DNA from: F23-B02 sp045601285
GTDB lineage: Bacteria > Bacillota > Clostridia > Oscillospirales > Oscillospiraceae
DNA length: 64,000 nt
NCBI GenBank assembly: GCA_045601285.1
Contig: JAZRZJ010000032.1
Location: 1 to 64,000, forward strand
Direction: 5' to 3'
Shown in pieces: positions 23,814-32,316 of the stretch; position 1 is the first letter of the stretch; the number at the start of each line of letters is the position of its first letter. A program made the position numbers and the translations under genes. A model generated the notes under the pieces. The model was not told the DNA's origin and did no database searches. It was given only the letters and a program-made list of their open reading frames with translations.

Positions 23814-24563
23814 TCAGTCGGCAAAAAAGCTCAGCAGGCGTGCCTTGTAGTCGGGAGCCTCGTCATATACCGCGTGGCTGCAGCCCTCGTACATATACAG
23901 CCGGCAGCCTATTATTTCGGCGATTTCCACGGAGCTTTCGCCCGAAAGAATGTTGTCGCCCCAGGCACCGATTACAAGCACGGGACAGGTGATTTTATCA
24001 AGCTCACCGTAGCTGTCAAAGCCGATAATGGCATTTGCCGCAAGAGCGAAGCGCCGAAGCTCCTCCTCCGTGCCGTCGTTTTCCATGGCGGCAAAGGCGT
24101 CCCTGTAAAGCTCATAAAACCCGGGAGAATAGACCTTCTGCGCAAACTCGCGGTTTAAGCTGACCTTGTCGCCGCTGAGGGCAAGGTCACGCCACCTCGC
24201 AAGCGTGGCGGCGCCTGATTTGTTGAGGCGTGAGCAGGTGGAGGCAAATACTGCCTTGCGCACAAGCTCGGGATAGTTCACGGCAAGATGCTGAGCCATC
24301 ATTCCGCCCAGGGAGCAGCCGAATATATCCGCGTCCTCAAGACCCATCTCCTTCATTGCCGAAGCAACGCAGTCGCCGAGATATTCCACGCTGCAATCCT
24401 CGGGAAGCTCTTTGGGAAGGTCAAAAAGATATACGGTGTAGTCCTTTCCGAAATCCGCGTAGGCCGCGGCAACCGCGTCGGCGGAAAGAAGAACGGATTT
24501 GAGGCTCAGACCGGGAAGCATGATAAAAGCTCTTTCGCCCGTGCCGAAAGAAAAATAATCCAT
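23814..24563 (-). CDS. Alpha/beta hydrolase
   Basis: A 249-residue alpha/beta-fold hydrolase. The nucleophile elbow is GCSLGG, the acid is probably the aspartate in GAWGDNIL and the histidine is in GCSHAVYDEAP, so the triad is complete. The oxyanion-hole segment MLPGLSLKS takes the place of the usual HG motif. Substrate cannot be assigned. ATG 24563 is preceded by AAGGAG; upstream in-frame methionines lack a ribosome site. Located 51 bases after the YhaN gene. Confidence 0.87.
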   Translation of the reverse strand: MDYFSFGTGERAFIMLPGLSLKSVLLSADAVAAAYADFGKDYTVYLFDLPKELPEDCSVEYLGDCVASAMKEMGLEDADIFGCSLGGMMAQHLAVNYPELVRKAVFASTCSRLNKSGAATLARWRDLALSGDKVSLNREFAQKVYSPGFYELYRDAFAAMENDGTEEELRRFALAANAIIGFDSYGELDKITCPVLVIGAWGDNILSGESSVEIAEIIGCRLYMYEGCSHAVYDEAPDYKARLLSFFAD

Positions 24564-24614
24564 TTGAAAAACTCCTTTCACGTTCTGGACAAGATGCCGG
24601 ATTCTCATAGTATA

Positions 24615-27008
24615 TCATGGGTCTGCCCGGTGCTGAAAAACCGCAGTGTGCTCTCCGCCGAGGGTCTGAAGATATTCCTCCCGACAGGTGAGGAATATGA
24701 CCTGATGGCGTTGGGCGGCATCTTTAATCAGCCTTATGGACTGCTCCGCACGTTCCGAATCCATGTCGGTAAGCGGGTCGTCAAAAACAATGATGCCTCC
24801 GCCCTTTGGGAACAGATGGTCAAGCACCGCAAGTCTGAAAGCAAGGGAAACGGTTTCCTTTGTGCCCTCGGAGAGCCTGTCATAGTCAAGCAGGCGTTCG
24901 CCGCTGTAAACATTCATGTTCAGCCTGCCGGACTCGGTAAATTCGGAAGCGACTTTGCCGCCGGATATTATGCCGAGATAGCGGGTGAAGCTTTCCGCAA
25001 TGTCGCTCATGGGGTCGCTTTGGAGGCGGAGCTTCTGCTCTGCAAGCACCTGGGCGATGTGCCGCCAATGACCGAGAAGCGTCTTCTGAGCTTCAAAGGC
25101 ACGGCGGGCTTTTTCCGCCTCTTCCGCAGGGTCACCCGAAAGATTTTCCTTGTAGCTTTCAAGTCTGCTTTCTGCGGAAACCTTTTTTGTGAGCGCGCTT
25201 TCGCGAAGCTCGCTCGCGCTGTCGGCACGGCGATTCAGCTCTTCAAGATAGCCGTCGGGGTCTGCGATGCTCATATACTCGGGAGGAATATCATCTGCAC
25301 CGCGCAGCGCCCCTTCAGCCTTTTCAAGCTCCGCCGCCGTGTCGGAAATTTTACCGCGCAGAGCATTTTCGCTTGTGTGTTCTCTTATATAGCTTTCGAG
25401 AAGGGCTTCGGCTTTGGCAATGAAGCCCGCAAGGTCGGAATTTCCGCAGAGTGCGGAAATATCCTTTTCTATTTCGGCGGTCTGGCGCGGTGCCTTTTCA
25501 ATGGCATCTGCCGCCGAAATGAGAGCGTCAAGCTCTTCTCCGTCCAGAACTACGTCCAGCTTTGCGCTGAGATTTTCAGCCCTGCTCTTTGCGTCGGAGA
25601 TGCTCTTTTCAAGCTCCTCAAGAGCCTCGGGACTGTCAACCCCGTATCTGCCGAGGATTTCGCTGACAAGGGCGTTTTTCATGGCAATTTCCGTTTCGGT
25701 TTTGCTGACGTCAACGTCGGCGGGGGAAAGCACCATTTCCATGACGTCGGGAATTACGATGCTGACGGCCTCGGTGATTGCCACGTTTGCCGCCGAAGCG
25801 TCAAGAAGCCTGTCCGATGTGAGAGATCTTATCTCAATGCTGTTTTCGCCCTGCATTTTTATGAGCGCGTTCAGATTCATTCCGCAAAGGCTGTTTTTCA
25901 GCCTGCCGATTTCGCCCAGTGCCTTTTTGACGGCGGTGATTTCGGCTTTTTCGGGACATGCTCTGTCGCGTACCGTCTCTTCGGCGGCGCTGAGCTCACG
26001 GGCAATGCTCTCCGCCGCCCCGTACTTGTCGAGAAGTGCACGGTTCTGCTTTTCAAGCTGAAGCTCCTTTGCGCTCTCAAGTACTTCGGCGGAGGGCCAT
26101 GTCTCCAGAGCGGATTTATATCTTTTGAGGTCGTCGGAAAGTCTTTTGGCGGTATTGCTGCGCTCACGGAGAAGGGCAAGGCGGCTTGCGAAACTGTTAA
26201 AGGCACCGAATGCGGCTTCGGCCTCGTTCGCATTATTATCTGCCTCCGCGTATGCGGACGCGGCTTTGCCTGCTTCATCTTCAAGACGGGAAATTTCCGA
26301 CAGCACGGCCTCCGCGTCCTCAAGGGCGTAAAAGGCTTTAAGCACCTCGCCGAGCTCCTTTGTCCAGCGCCCCGATTTCTTTACGGGTGCGCTGCGAGCT
26401 TCGTCCCAGTGCTTGCCCGCAAGCTCCTGGATTTTCGCGTTTACCGCCTGCTCCACGGCATCGACTGAAACGCCGCCGCTTTCCGCAAAGGCCGCGGAAA
26501 GCGCATCGGTAAGCTCCTGCTTCCCATTGGTTTTCGCCGTTGCGTCAAGTATGGCTTTCAGAGAGCTGTCGGAGCTGCGCTGTGAGGAAAGGAGCATTTC
26601 GGAATAAACGCCCTCGCCGTATATGAGCAGCTCCCGCAGCGCCTCGTCAATGGCCTTCTGGTCGCGGATCACTCCGTCGGGGGAGGAAAGCAGGCAGCGG
26701 GGCTCGCTGCCCCATTCCTTTGTGATTACGTAGGTGCCGTTTTCGGTTTCAAGGGAAAGCTTGCCGTCGGCAAAATCCGCAGCAAAGCTGCTTCCTTTTT
26801 TACCGGCGGGGAAATAAAGGTCAAAAAAGGCTTTGTCGCTTCTGCGGTCAAGGCGGGCGCTCTGAAAAAGTGTGCGGGAAATGAGATTTACAAGGGAGCT
26901 TTTGCCGCTTTCGTTCTTGCCGTAAATGACGTTCATGCCTTCGCTGAGGGAAACGCTTCTGTCGCGTATGCCCGCAAACTGTGTGCAGGATATGTTTTTC
27001 AGCAGCAT
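24615..27008 (-). CDS. YhaN/SbcC-like SMC-type ATPase
   Basis: A 797-residue ABC-type ATPase with split head and long coiled coils. Walker A is GKNESGKSSL (30-39) after the N-terminal motif FAGIRDRSV; the C-terminal half has signature LSEGTKE and Walker B GGIIVFDDPLTDMDSERA. The middle (about 190-640) is coiled coil without an obvious zinc-hook CxxC, as in the YhaN group rather than SbcC. Such proteins pair with a metallophosphoesterase to process DNA ends. The partner gene is immediately upstream, one base from the start (TGATATG), showing tight coupling. Confidence 0.85.
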   Translation of the reverse strand: MLLKNISCTQFAGIRDRSVSLSEGMNVIYGKNESGKSSLVNLISRTLFQSARLDRRSDKAFFDLYFPAGKKGSSFAADFADGKLSLETENGTYVITKEWGSEPRCLLSSPDGVIRDQKAIDEALRELLIYGEGVYSEMLLSSQRSSDSSLKAILDATAKTNGKQELTDALSAAFAESGGVSVDAVEQAVNAKIQELAGKHWDEARSAPVKKSGRWTKELGEVLKAFYALEDAEAVLSEISRLEDEAGKAASAYAEADNNANEAEAAFGAFNSFASRLALLRERSNTAKRLSDDLKRYKSALETWPSAEVLESAKELQLEKQNRALLDKYGAAESIARELSAAEETVRDRACPEKAEITAVKKALGEIGRLKNSLCGMNLNALIKMQGENSIEIRSLTSDRLLDASAANVAITEAVSIVIPDVMEMVLSPADVDVSKTETEIAMKNALVSEILGRYGVDSPEALEELEKSISDAKSRAENLSAKLDVVLDGEELDALISAADAIEKAPRQTAEIEKDISALCGNSDLAGFIAKAEALLESYIREHTSENALRGKISDTAAELEKAEGALRGADDIPPEYMSIADPDGYLEELNRRADSASELRESALTKKVSAESRLESYKENLSGDPAEEAEKARRAFEAQKTLLGHWRHIAQVLAEQKLRLQSDPMSDIAESFTRYLGIISGGKVASEFTESGRLNMNVYSGERLLDYDRLSEGTKETVSLAFRLAVLDHLFPKGGGIIVFDDPLTDMDSERAEQSIRLIKDAAQRHQVIFLTCREEYLQTLGGEHTAVFQHRADP

Positions 27009-27009
27009 A

Positions 27010-28140
27010 TCATTTGCCCTCCTTCATGGATTTCAGAAGCTCGTAGGCAAGCTGAGCCTCCTTGGGCTCATCAAGCAAGGCGGTGAGCAGCGCTGCGGAA
27101 AAGGAGGTTTCGGGGAACTCGGAATCAATAAGCTCCTTTGAAATGAGCCTGCTGAGTCCGTAATCGCTGTATGTACCCTCGATGAAGCCCGAAAGCGCCC
27201 TTTCGATAATCTCCCTGCGGCTGTCGTATTCCGCCTCGGAAACAGCGCCCGACAGAATAATGTCAACAACGGAGTCGGGGCCCAGATCCTTCAGCGCAGA
27301 GCTGAGCTTTTCCTCAAGCTCACCGTCGGAAACGCTGATGCTCATACGGTAAAAGCGCAGATTGCCCGAAGTCAGCTTCTTTGCGCGGACGTTTTTATCG
27401 CTGTCAAGCTCGATGATGAAGCACTGCCCGTCGGTGCCGCAGGAAACGTCGGTCTGAACATGTGTGCCTGCGTTGAAGATGCGCTCGCCCGTGCTGTATT
27501 CATCTTCGCGAAGGTCGCGGGGAAATGGTACGTGGGTGTGACCTATGAGCCACAGGTCAAGGGGAATGCTCTCGAGCTCGCTGCGCTTCATAAGGAAGTA
27601 GACACCCTCGCTGTCGATGGTTTCGCCCTCAACCGCGCCGTGAGCAATGCCGATGCGGAATACACCGTCGGGAACAATGCTTTCGTTTTTTATCCAGCCA
27701 AGATTGTTCTCGCCTGCCGCGGAATGAAGCGAGGTGCAGAGCGCAGGATACACCACAAGCTCCGCATCGCCCACCGTGAGCTCATAGGGTCTGTACTCCG
27801 TAAGCAGCAAGATGTTGTCGCGGTCCTGGAGAAGCTCTCTGAAATACTGCCAAAGCTTAGATTCTTTGTCATAATAGTCATGGTTACCGGGAAGCACGAT
27901 AACGGTGCCTCTGAAGCAGGACAGCATATCGAGAAGCCGGCTTATATCCCGCTTTGCAATGCCGTAGGTGTTTTCAAACAAGTCGCCTGCGATGACGAAA
28001 AGTCCGCAGCCCTCATTGTTGGCGGCACGCACCATATCCCGAAAAGCCTCAATGCGCTTTTTGCAGAGCAGAGCGGCTTTTTCGTGGCTTGCGTATTTAA
28101 GGCCGATGTGGTTGTCGCCCGTCAGAAAAAGCTTCAGCAT
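27010..28140 (-). CDS. YhaO/SbcD-like DNA-repair metallophosphoesterase
   Basis: A 376-residue Mre11-family phosphoesterase. Metal motifs in order: TGDNHIGL, AGDLFEN, PGNHDYYD, IAHGAVEG and LIGHTHVP. The C-terminal ~130 residues form a capping/partner-binding region ending in helices. Family members combine nuclease activity with a Rad50-like ATPase; here that is the YhaN-like protein encoded next. ATG 28140 follows GGAGGG; the frame is open further upstream, but the N-terminal MLKLFLTGDNH is where the family begins. Confidence 0.88.
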   Translation of the reverse strand: MLKLFLTGDNHIGLKYASHEKAALLCKKRIEAFRDMVRAANNEGCGLFVIAGDLFENTYGIAKRDISRLLDMLSCFRGTVIVLPGNHDYYDKESKLWQYFRELLQDRDNILLLTEYRPYELTVGDAELVVYPALCTSLHSAAGENNLGWIKNESIVPDGVFRIGIAHGAVEGETIDSEGVYFLMKRSELESIPLDLWLIGHTHVPFPRDLREDEYSTGERIFNAGTHVQTDVSCGTDGQCFIIELDSDKNVRAKKLTSGNLRFYRMSISVSDGELEEKLSSALKDLGPDSVVDIILSGAVSEAEYDSRREIIERALSGFIEGTYSDYGLSRLISKELIDSEFPETSFSAALLTALLDEPKEAQLAYELLKSMKEGK

Positions 28141-28182
28141 TCCTATCCCTCCGTGTTTTTTAACATAACAGTCTTTAAAAAT

Positions 28183-28211
28183 AATATAAAACAAAAGCCG
28201 CTTAAAATCAA
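28183..28211 (-). promoter_or_regulatory. Putative promoter of the yhaO-yhaN-like pair
   Basis: TTGATT (28206-28211, minus strand) and TATATT (28183-28188), spacer 17. Confidence 0.6.
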
Positions 28212-28230
28212 TGACCTGCTTCAAGGCAAA

Positions 28231-28260
28231 AAAGAAAGGACACCTGCGTGTCCTTTCTTT
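28231..28260 (-). terminator. Terminator after mobA
   Basis: AAAGAAAGGACAC / GTGTCCTTTCTTT perfect 13-bp stem with a CTGC loop; on the minus strand it is followed by TTTGCC. Confidence 0.8.
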
Positions 28261-28276
28261 CATGTCTTATGCTGTT

Positions 28277-28864
28277 TTATTCTGCTCCGAGGAGTGCCAT
28301 AGCCGCCTCATAGTCCTCCTGCGTGTTGCAGTCGCACAGAAGCGCTTCGTCGCCTTTGTAGCGGAACACTCCGAAGCCGGCACGCCTGAACAGAACTCTC
28401 ACCGAGGTGCTGTCGCTTTGAAGAATCTGTTCCGCGATGCCGCTGAGCCAGCGCTCGTAAACGGCCATGAGCGGCTCTATCTCGTTTCCGTGCGCCAGGA
28501 CGGTGATGTTGCTGCTGCTGTTTAAATGGGTCTGTATGAGCGCTGAGAGGGCTTCAGACGGCACAAGTGGCGTGTCAATGCTCATCACAAGGCAATGTGA
28601 GTTTTCTGCGGCAAGAAGTCCTGCGTGAATGCCGCCGAGCGGGCCCTTGAGCAGATACTTGTCCGGGACAAAACGGGTACACGCAAGGGGCTTTGGATAG
28701 CCCGAAATAATAATGTCGGTTATTCCCAGCGCGCGCAGCTTGCTCACCTGATGCTCCAGAAGCGTTTTACCGTTCCAGTCAAGCTCGGCCTTGCACTTTC
28801 CCATGCGGGAGGATTGGCCGCCTGCAAGAATTATGGCTGAGATTTTTTCGTGTTTCCGTTTCAT
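28277..28864 (-). CDS. mobA: MobA-like molybdenum cofactor guanylyltransferase
   Basis: A 195-residue nucleotidyltransferase fold protein. The GTP-binding signature is LAGGQSSRMGKCKAEL (14-29), with GPLGGIHAGL and the metal aspartate in MSIDTPLV. MobA links GMP to molybdopterin to make the bis-MGD cofactor used by DMSO-reductase-family enzymes; two such enzymes are encoded a few kb upstream. Related nucleotidyltransferases (CTP-dependent MocA) share the fold, so the symbol rests partly on context. The start overlaps the stop of the upstream gene (ATGA). Confidence 0.85.
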   Translation of the reverse strand: MKRKHEKISAIILAGGQSSRMGKCKAELDWNGKTLLEHQVSKLRALGITDIIISGYPKPLACTRFVPDKYLLKGPLGGIHAGLLAAENSHCLVMSIDTPLVPSEALSALIQTHLNSSSNITVLAHGNEIEPLMAVYERWLSGIAEQILQSDSTSVRVLFRRAGFGVFRYKGDEALLCDCNTQEDYEAAMALLGAE

Positions 28865-29274
28865 TCTGTATCTATCCTCACAACATTTTTCACGTCGCGC
28901 TTTGCGTTTACGTCACCGAAAACGATAAGCTGAAGAGTGCCGTCGTCCGAGAGTATAAGATATGCGTTTTCAATTTCGCCCATGCTTACAACGGCACTGT
29001 ATTCGTCCGATGCCGTAAGTGTGACCGTTTTAAAATCACTGCCGCAGACTTCGGAAAGAGAGACACCAAGTGCGTTGATTTGCTTTTCTTCGCCTTTGCC
29101 GTTGACTATATTGCCCGTAACGGACTCAAGCTGTAAATCGGCAATGACAACAGGCTCGCCGTCGACGAGAATTTCGCCCTCAGCGTCAGGCGTGCGCGTT
29201 GTCAGATGCACTGCGGCAAGCACTGCCGTCAGCAGTATAAGCGCCGCTATGCTTATGAGAATGCTTTTTTTCAA
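28861..29274 (-). CDS. Secreted or anchored protein, possibly a reduced molybdopterin-binding fold
   Basis: 137 residues starting at TTG 29274 with AAAGGAAG at proper distance, inside the end of the ECF gene (89-base overlap). An N-terminal membrane helix or signal (MKKSILISIAALILLTAVLAAVHL) precedes an extracellular domain. Segments such as NALGVSLSEVC, LTASDEYSAVV, AYLILSDDG and VKNVVRI look like a small version of the sulfite-oxidase-type molybdopterin domain (the TASDGYS and YLxxxxDG pattern). That relation is a judgement by eye; the protein lacks much of the normal domain. Overlaps mobA by four bases. Confidence 0.68.
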   Translation of the reverse strand: MKKSILISIAALILLTAVLAAVHLTTRTPDAEGEILVDGEPVVIADLQLESVTGNIVNGKGEEKQINALGVSLSEVCGSDFKTVTLTASDEYSAVVSMGEIENAYLILSDDGTLQLIVFGDVNAKRDVKNVVRIDTE

Positions 29275-29812
29275 AGAAATCTTCCTTTCCGAATACGGGC
29301 TCAAGCTTTGCGGCAGCGCAGCCTGCGAGAACACCGCATACCGCACCGGTTGTGAGGGATACGCAGAGGTACAGCGCAAGCACGATACCGTGCAGATTGA
29401 AGACAATCATGTTTGCCGCAAGGCACGCCGTGACAGAGGCGGCCGCATTTGCAATCACCAGACCTTCGGCTCTGCCGAACTTGAGTCTGCGGACGGAAAA
29501 CAGCACGCAGTCAATGACAAGCGCGGGCATAATATAGCCCACGGGTGCAAGTGCGCCCATGCTGCCCACGGTACCCATGCACAGAGCAATGCCGCTCTGC
29601 ACAACGCCCATGAGGGTGGCTGCGCCGAAGCGCGGTACGAATACCGCCGCAACAACAATGAACATGAGGGAAAAGCCCGTGCCTATGCCGCCGGGAATGT
29701 GCAGGGAATCGGTAAGGATATTTGCTGCGGGAACAATGAGCTTTTTTGCGAAAAGCCCTAAATCGCAGCACAGCGCCATGAATATAAGACGCCTGAGTTT
29801 ATCGCGTTTCAT
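29186..29812 (-). CDS. ECF transporter S-component-like membrane protein
   Basis: A 208-residue membrane protein with about six helices, resembling ECF S components (substrate-binding subunits that work with the EcfA-EcfT energy module). The start MKRDKLRRLIFMALCCDLGLFAKK and the glycine-rich segment IPGGIGTGFSLMF are typical. The ECF module is not nearby. Placed behind a structured leader and before mobA, so a molybdate/tungstate- or pterin-related substrate is plausible; this is inference. The hydrophilic C-terminal tail (KHSHKHSGAYTADG) is encoded within the overlap with the next gene. ATG 29812 follows AAGGAG. Confidence 0.78.
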   Translation of the reverse strand: MKRDKLRRLIFMALCCDLGLFAKKLIVPAANILTDSLHIPGGIGTGFSLMFIVVAAVFVPRFGAATLMGVVQSGIALCMGTVGSMGALAPVGYIMPALVIDCVLFSVRRLKFGRAEGLVIANAAASVTACLAANMIVFNLHGIVLALYLCVSLTTGAVCGVLAGCAAAKLEPVFGKEDFFEKKHSHKHSGAYTADGSACRSASDNAHA

Positions 29813-29944
29813 AATTACTCCTTTTCAATGCGGCCAGAAAACATACCTGCGAGTATTGTATGTGAAGAATTTTCCGTTGTGAAAAGGCGTTTTTCCGAAG
29901 GAATAATGGAGATATATTTCGAGGAAAAAAACAACGCGTTCACA

Positions 29945-30078
29945 GCGAAAAAGGCACACATACAAACGAAGTCGGTGTGTTTTTTGCCCGCTATAACGTG
30001 AAGGTATAACGGTTTCCCGTTATGCCCCGGTTTTGCAGCCATGGCTTGTGCTTTAGGCTGCAAAACTCGGAGTTCTTG
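29945..30078 (-). ncRNA. Structured 5' leader of the ECF-mobA operon (candidate Moco/Tuco riboswitch)
   Basis: In the 275-base gap upstream of the ECF gene the minus-strand RNA would form an 11-bp stem GTTTTGCAGCC/GGCTGCAAAAC (30056-30066 with 30030-30040) followed by ATAACGG-GAAA-CCGTTAT (30006-30023), a 7-bp stem with a GNRA tetraloop, joined by CGGGGC. Preceding bases are ACTCCGAG. Further down, GGC...CACAC/GTGTGCC followed by TTTTT (about 29948-29988) could be a terminator switch. The layout recalls the molybdenum-cofactor riboswitch and the downstream genes fit, but I am matching from memory without a covariance model. Confidence 0.5.
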
Positions 30079-30087
30079 CTTAGGTTA

Positions 30088-30870
30088 TCAGTCGATGTGA
30101 ATGACTTTTTCCATAAGGTCGGAGGCCGTTACGTTTGCGTTGTGGAAGCGTGCACGCTTGACGGTGATCTTACCTACATTTATTGCTTCATTGGGGCAGT
30201 ATTCAACACAGGCCATGCAGCCTATACAGTCGGTACCGATCACTGCCTTGCCGTCAACGATTTTAATGTTGCCCTTGGGACAGAGCTTTGCGCACTGACC
30301 GCAGCCTATGCACTTGCCGTTTACGTTCATGGCGGCATTGATTTTCTTGTTGAGGTCTTCCATGGCCTTGCTTTCAAGAGCAAAGATACCGTTTCTGGGA
30401 GGCTTTTTGTCCTTGACGACCTTGGCTTTTACGCAGGCGGCAATATACTTTGCGGTCTTATCGCTGCGCTCCTGTGCAGCCTTCAGAGATGTGGGAGGCA
30501 TGGTGAGATAGTGAGGCATGAGCCAGATCGCAGAGCAATGGTTGGACATTCCCGTCCAGTAGTCAAGGCCTACGATTTTGTCGATCTTGTGCAGACCGCA
30601 GCCCTTGTAGCCGGCGTACTGAATTACGCCGAATTTATAGGAGGAGGGATTGATTTTTATAGACTTAATATGGTCCTCAACGCCGCCGGGAAGACCGCCG
30701 CCGTAGCAGGGTGCAATGAAGCCGACGCGCTTATATCCGGTGGCATCGGTGATCTCGGGTGCGGAACGCATGAGGCAGATGTCGGTGTCGCCAAGCTCAG
30801 CGGCGATTTTCTTTGCCATGTCAAGACAGTTGCCGGAGCCGGAGTAGCAGTAAATGATATTTTCGCTCAT
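30088..30870 (-). CDS. EFR1-type flavodoxin-ferredoxin protein
   Basis: 260 residues: an N-terminal flavodoxin-like domain (FMN loop YSGSGNCLDMAK, then APCYGGGLPGGV) and a C-terminal bacterial two-cluster ferredoxin domain (CIGCGQCAKLCPKGNI and CIGCMACVEYCPNEAI). The EFR1 family is a soluble electron carrier in anaerobes. Here it ends the operon of molybdopterin enzymes and likely feeds or takes electrons from them. ATG 30870 lies after a GAAAGGAAA-type ribosome site, 15 bases after the Fe-S subunit gene. Confidence 0.92.
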   Translation of the reverse strand: MSENIIYCYSGSGNCLDMAKKIAAELGDTDICLMRSAPEITDATGYKRVGFIAPCYGGGLPGGVEDHIKSIKINPSSYKFGVIQYAGYKGCGLHKIDKIVGLDYWTGMSNHCSAIWLMPHYLTMPPTSLKAAQERSDKTAKYIAACVKAKVVKDKKPPRNGIFALESKAMEDLNKKINAAMNVNGKCIGCGQCAKLCPKGNIKIVDGKAVIGTDCIGCMACVEYCPNEAINVGKITVKRARFHNANVTASDLMEKVIHID

Positions 30871-30885
30871 AGTTGTTTTCCTTTC

Positions 30886-32304
30886 TTAACCTACGACCTT
30901 GATGATGTCGTATTTATTCATATTTTTAACGGCCTTTTTCACCTGACCGAGATTGTGGCAGATAAGTGCCTTGTACGCCCTGCCCTTTTCGGTGAAGACA
31001 AGCTCCTCCGCCTCGCCCGTAAGACTCCAGCCGCCGTTGTGGAACAGCTCATTGTAACGGTCACAGCGCTCATAATCGCAGAGCTTGTCGGGGGAAACGC
31101 CCTTGCGCAGAGCGGGATTTACGCCGGTGCGCAGGAAGATGCGGTAAAGCTCCCTCGTGTTGATGAAGTAGTCGGCGTTGCCTGTTTCATAAGCCTCTGC
31201 ACCGAAGGAGTTGCAGCTGTTGATGCTGTAAAGCTTTGCCTCGGGATTGCTTCCCTTGACAATTTCACTGAATATCTGCTGGGGACTGTCATAGAAGAGG
31301 AAGCTGTCCTTGAGCTCGGGGAAGTTCTTCATGAGAAAGCTCTTCGCCGCGTAGTCGCGGGTGATGATGACGCAGCCCCTGCCCAGCATTTCGTCCAGCT
31401 TTTCGGAGGCGCGGTGACCTGCAAGGTGCATGGCGGCGGCAGGGTCATAGACCTTGTCAATGCCGATTTTCTTAAGCCCGTCAACAACCTGCTCCAGAGT
31501 GAAGCTGCCCTTGGGAGCATTGAAAAGCTCCTCCAGCTCTCTCAGCACGCAGGCGCAGACCAGAGCCGCAGTCTCGGTGCCGTACTGATGGGCAAAGTAG
31601 ATCTCCTCGTCCTTGTGCTCCTTCATGAACAGCGCACCCGTGGGGCAAACGCTTACACAGCGTCCGCAGCGGATACAGCCGTCAGCCATAAGGGAGTTCT
31701 TTGCGCCCACGGTCTGACCGTTTTCGGTCTTTATGAGTCCGAGAATACCCACGCCCTGAGCCTTGCAGACGTCGGTGCAGCGGCGGCACTTTATGCACTT
31801 GTTGGGATTGCGGATAACGCTGCCCGTGGAGTCGTCGATGGCAAAGTCGTGCTCGCGGATCTCAAAGGGAAGCTCGTCAATGCCGAACTCCAGCGCCTTT
31901 GCCTGAAGCTCGCAGAAGCCGTCGCGAACGCAGTCGCAGAAGTAGCAGTCCTTGCAGAAATTGGGGTCAAAATCCTTGGCCTTGGTGGAGCCTATGCGCA
32001 GGCAGTGGTGGCAATCGACGGTGTGCTGGCGGAACATTTCCTGCACGGTTTCCTTGCGCTTTGCAAAGAGCTCGTCGCTGTCGGCGGTGATTACCATGCC
32101 CTCCTTAACCTTTGTGGCGCAGGCCAGCTTTTCCCCTTCCTCACCCTCGATGCTGACGATGCAGAGTCTGCATGCCGCCTTGGGCTTCATGCCCTCATAG
32201 GCGCAGAGAGTGGGGATATATACGCCGTTGGCTTTGGCGGCATCGAGAACGGTGATGCCCTCCTCCACGGCAATTTCTTTTCCGTTAAGAATGATGTTTA
32301 TCAT
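30886..32304 (-). CDS. Multi-cluster Fe-S subunit with degenerate [FeFe]-hydrogenase domain
   Basis: 472 residues. An N-terminal [2Fe-2S] domain (Cys34, 45, 48, 62) is followed by a His-Cys cluster region beginning HTVDCHHC (94-101), where an insertion with CKDCYFCDC (117-125) separates it from the usual final cysteine in GFCELQ (131). Two 4Fe-4S motifs follow (CIKCRRCTDVCK and CIRCGRCVSVCP). The C-terminal third aligns with the hydrogenase H-domain: DSPQQIFSEIVK (KSPQQ motif), SINSCNS (MPC motif) and ADYFINTRELYRI (ITTREL motif), but TSCCP is replaced by TRDYA and the last CxxxC motif is missing. So it cannot hold an H-cluster and probably acts as an electron-transfer partner for the two molybdopterin enzymes. 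Confidence 0.9.
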   Translation of the reverse strand: MINIILNGKEIAVEEGITVLDAAKANGVYIPTLCAYEGMKPKAACRLCIVSIEGEEGEKLACATKVKEGMVITADSDELFAKRKETVQEMFRQHTVDCHHCLRIGSTKAKDFDPNFCKDCYFCDCVRDGFCELQAKALEFGIDELPFEIREHDFAIDDSTGSVIRNPNKCIKCRRCTDVCKAQGVGILGLIKTENGQTVGAKNSLMADGCIRCGRCVSVCPTGALFMKEHKDEEIYFAHQYGTETAALVCACVLRELEELFNAPKGSFTLEQVVDGLKKIGIDKVYDPAAAMHLAGHRASEKLDEMLGRGCVIITRDYAAKSFLMKNFPELKDSFLFYDSPQQIFSEIVKGSNPEAKLYSINSCNSFGAEAYETGNADYFINTRELYRIFLRTGVNPALRKGVSPDKLCDYERCDRYNELFHNGGWSLTGEAEELVFTEKGRAYKALICHNLGQVKKAVKNMNKYDIIKVVG

Positions 32305-32316
32305 GTCTGTACCTCC

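Noticed and set aside
24288..26468. A 726-codon plus-strand open frame opposite the YhaN-like gene
   Set aside because: Antisense to Walker A, signature and Walker B motifs of the minus-strand gene; low-complexity product.
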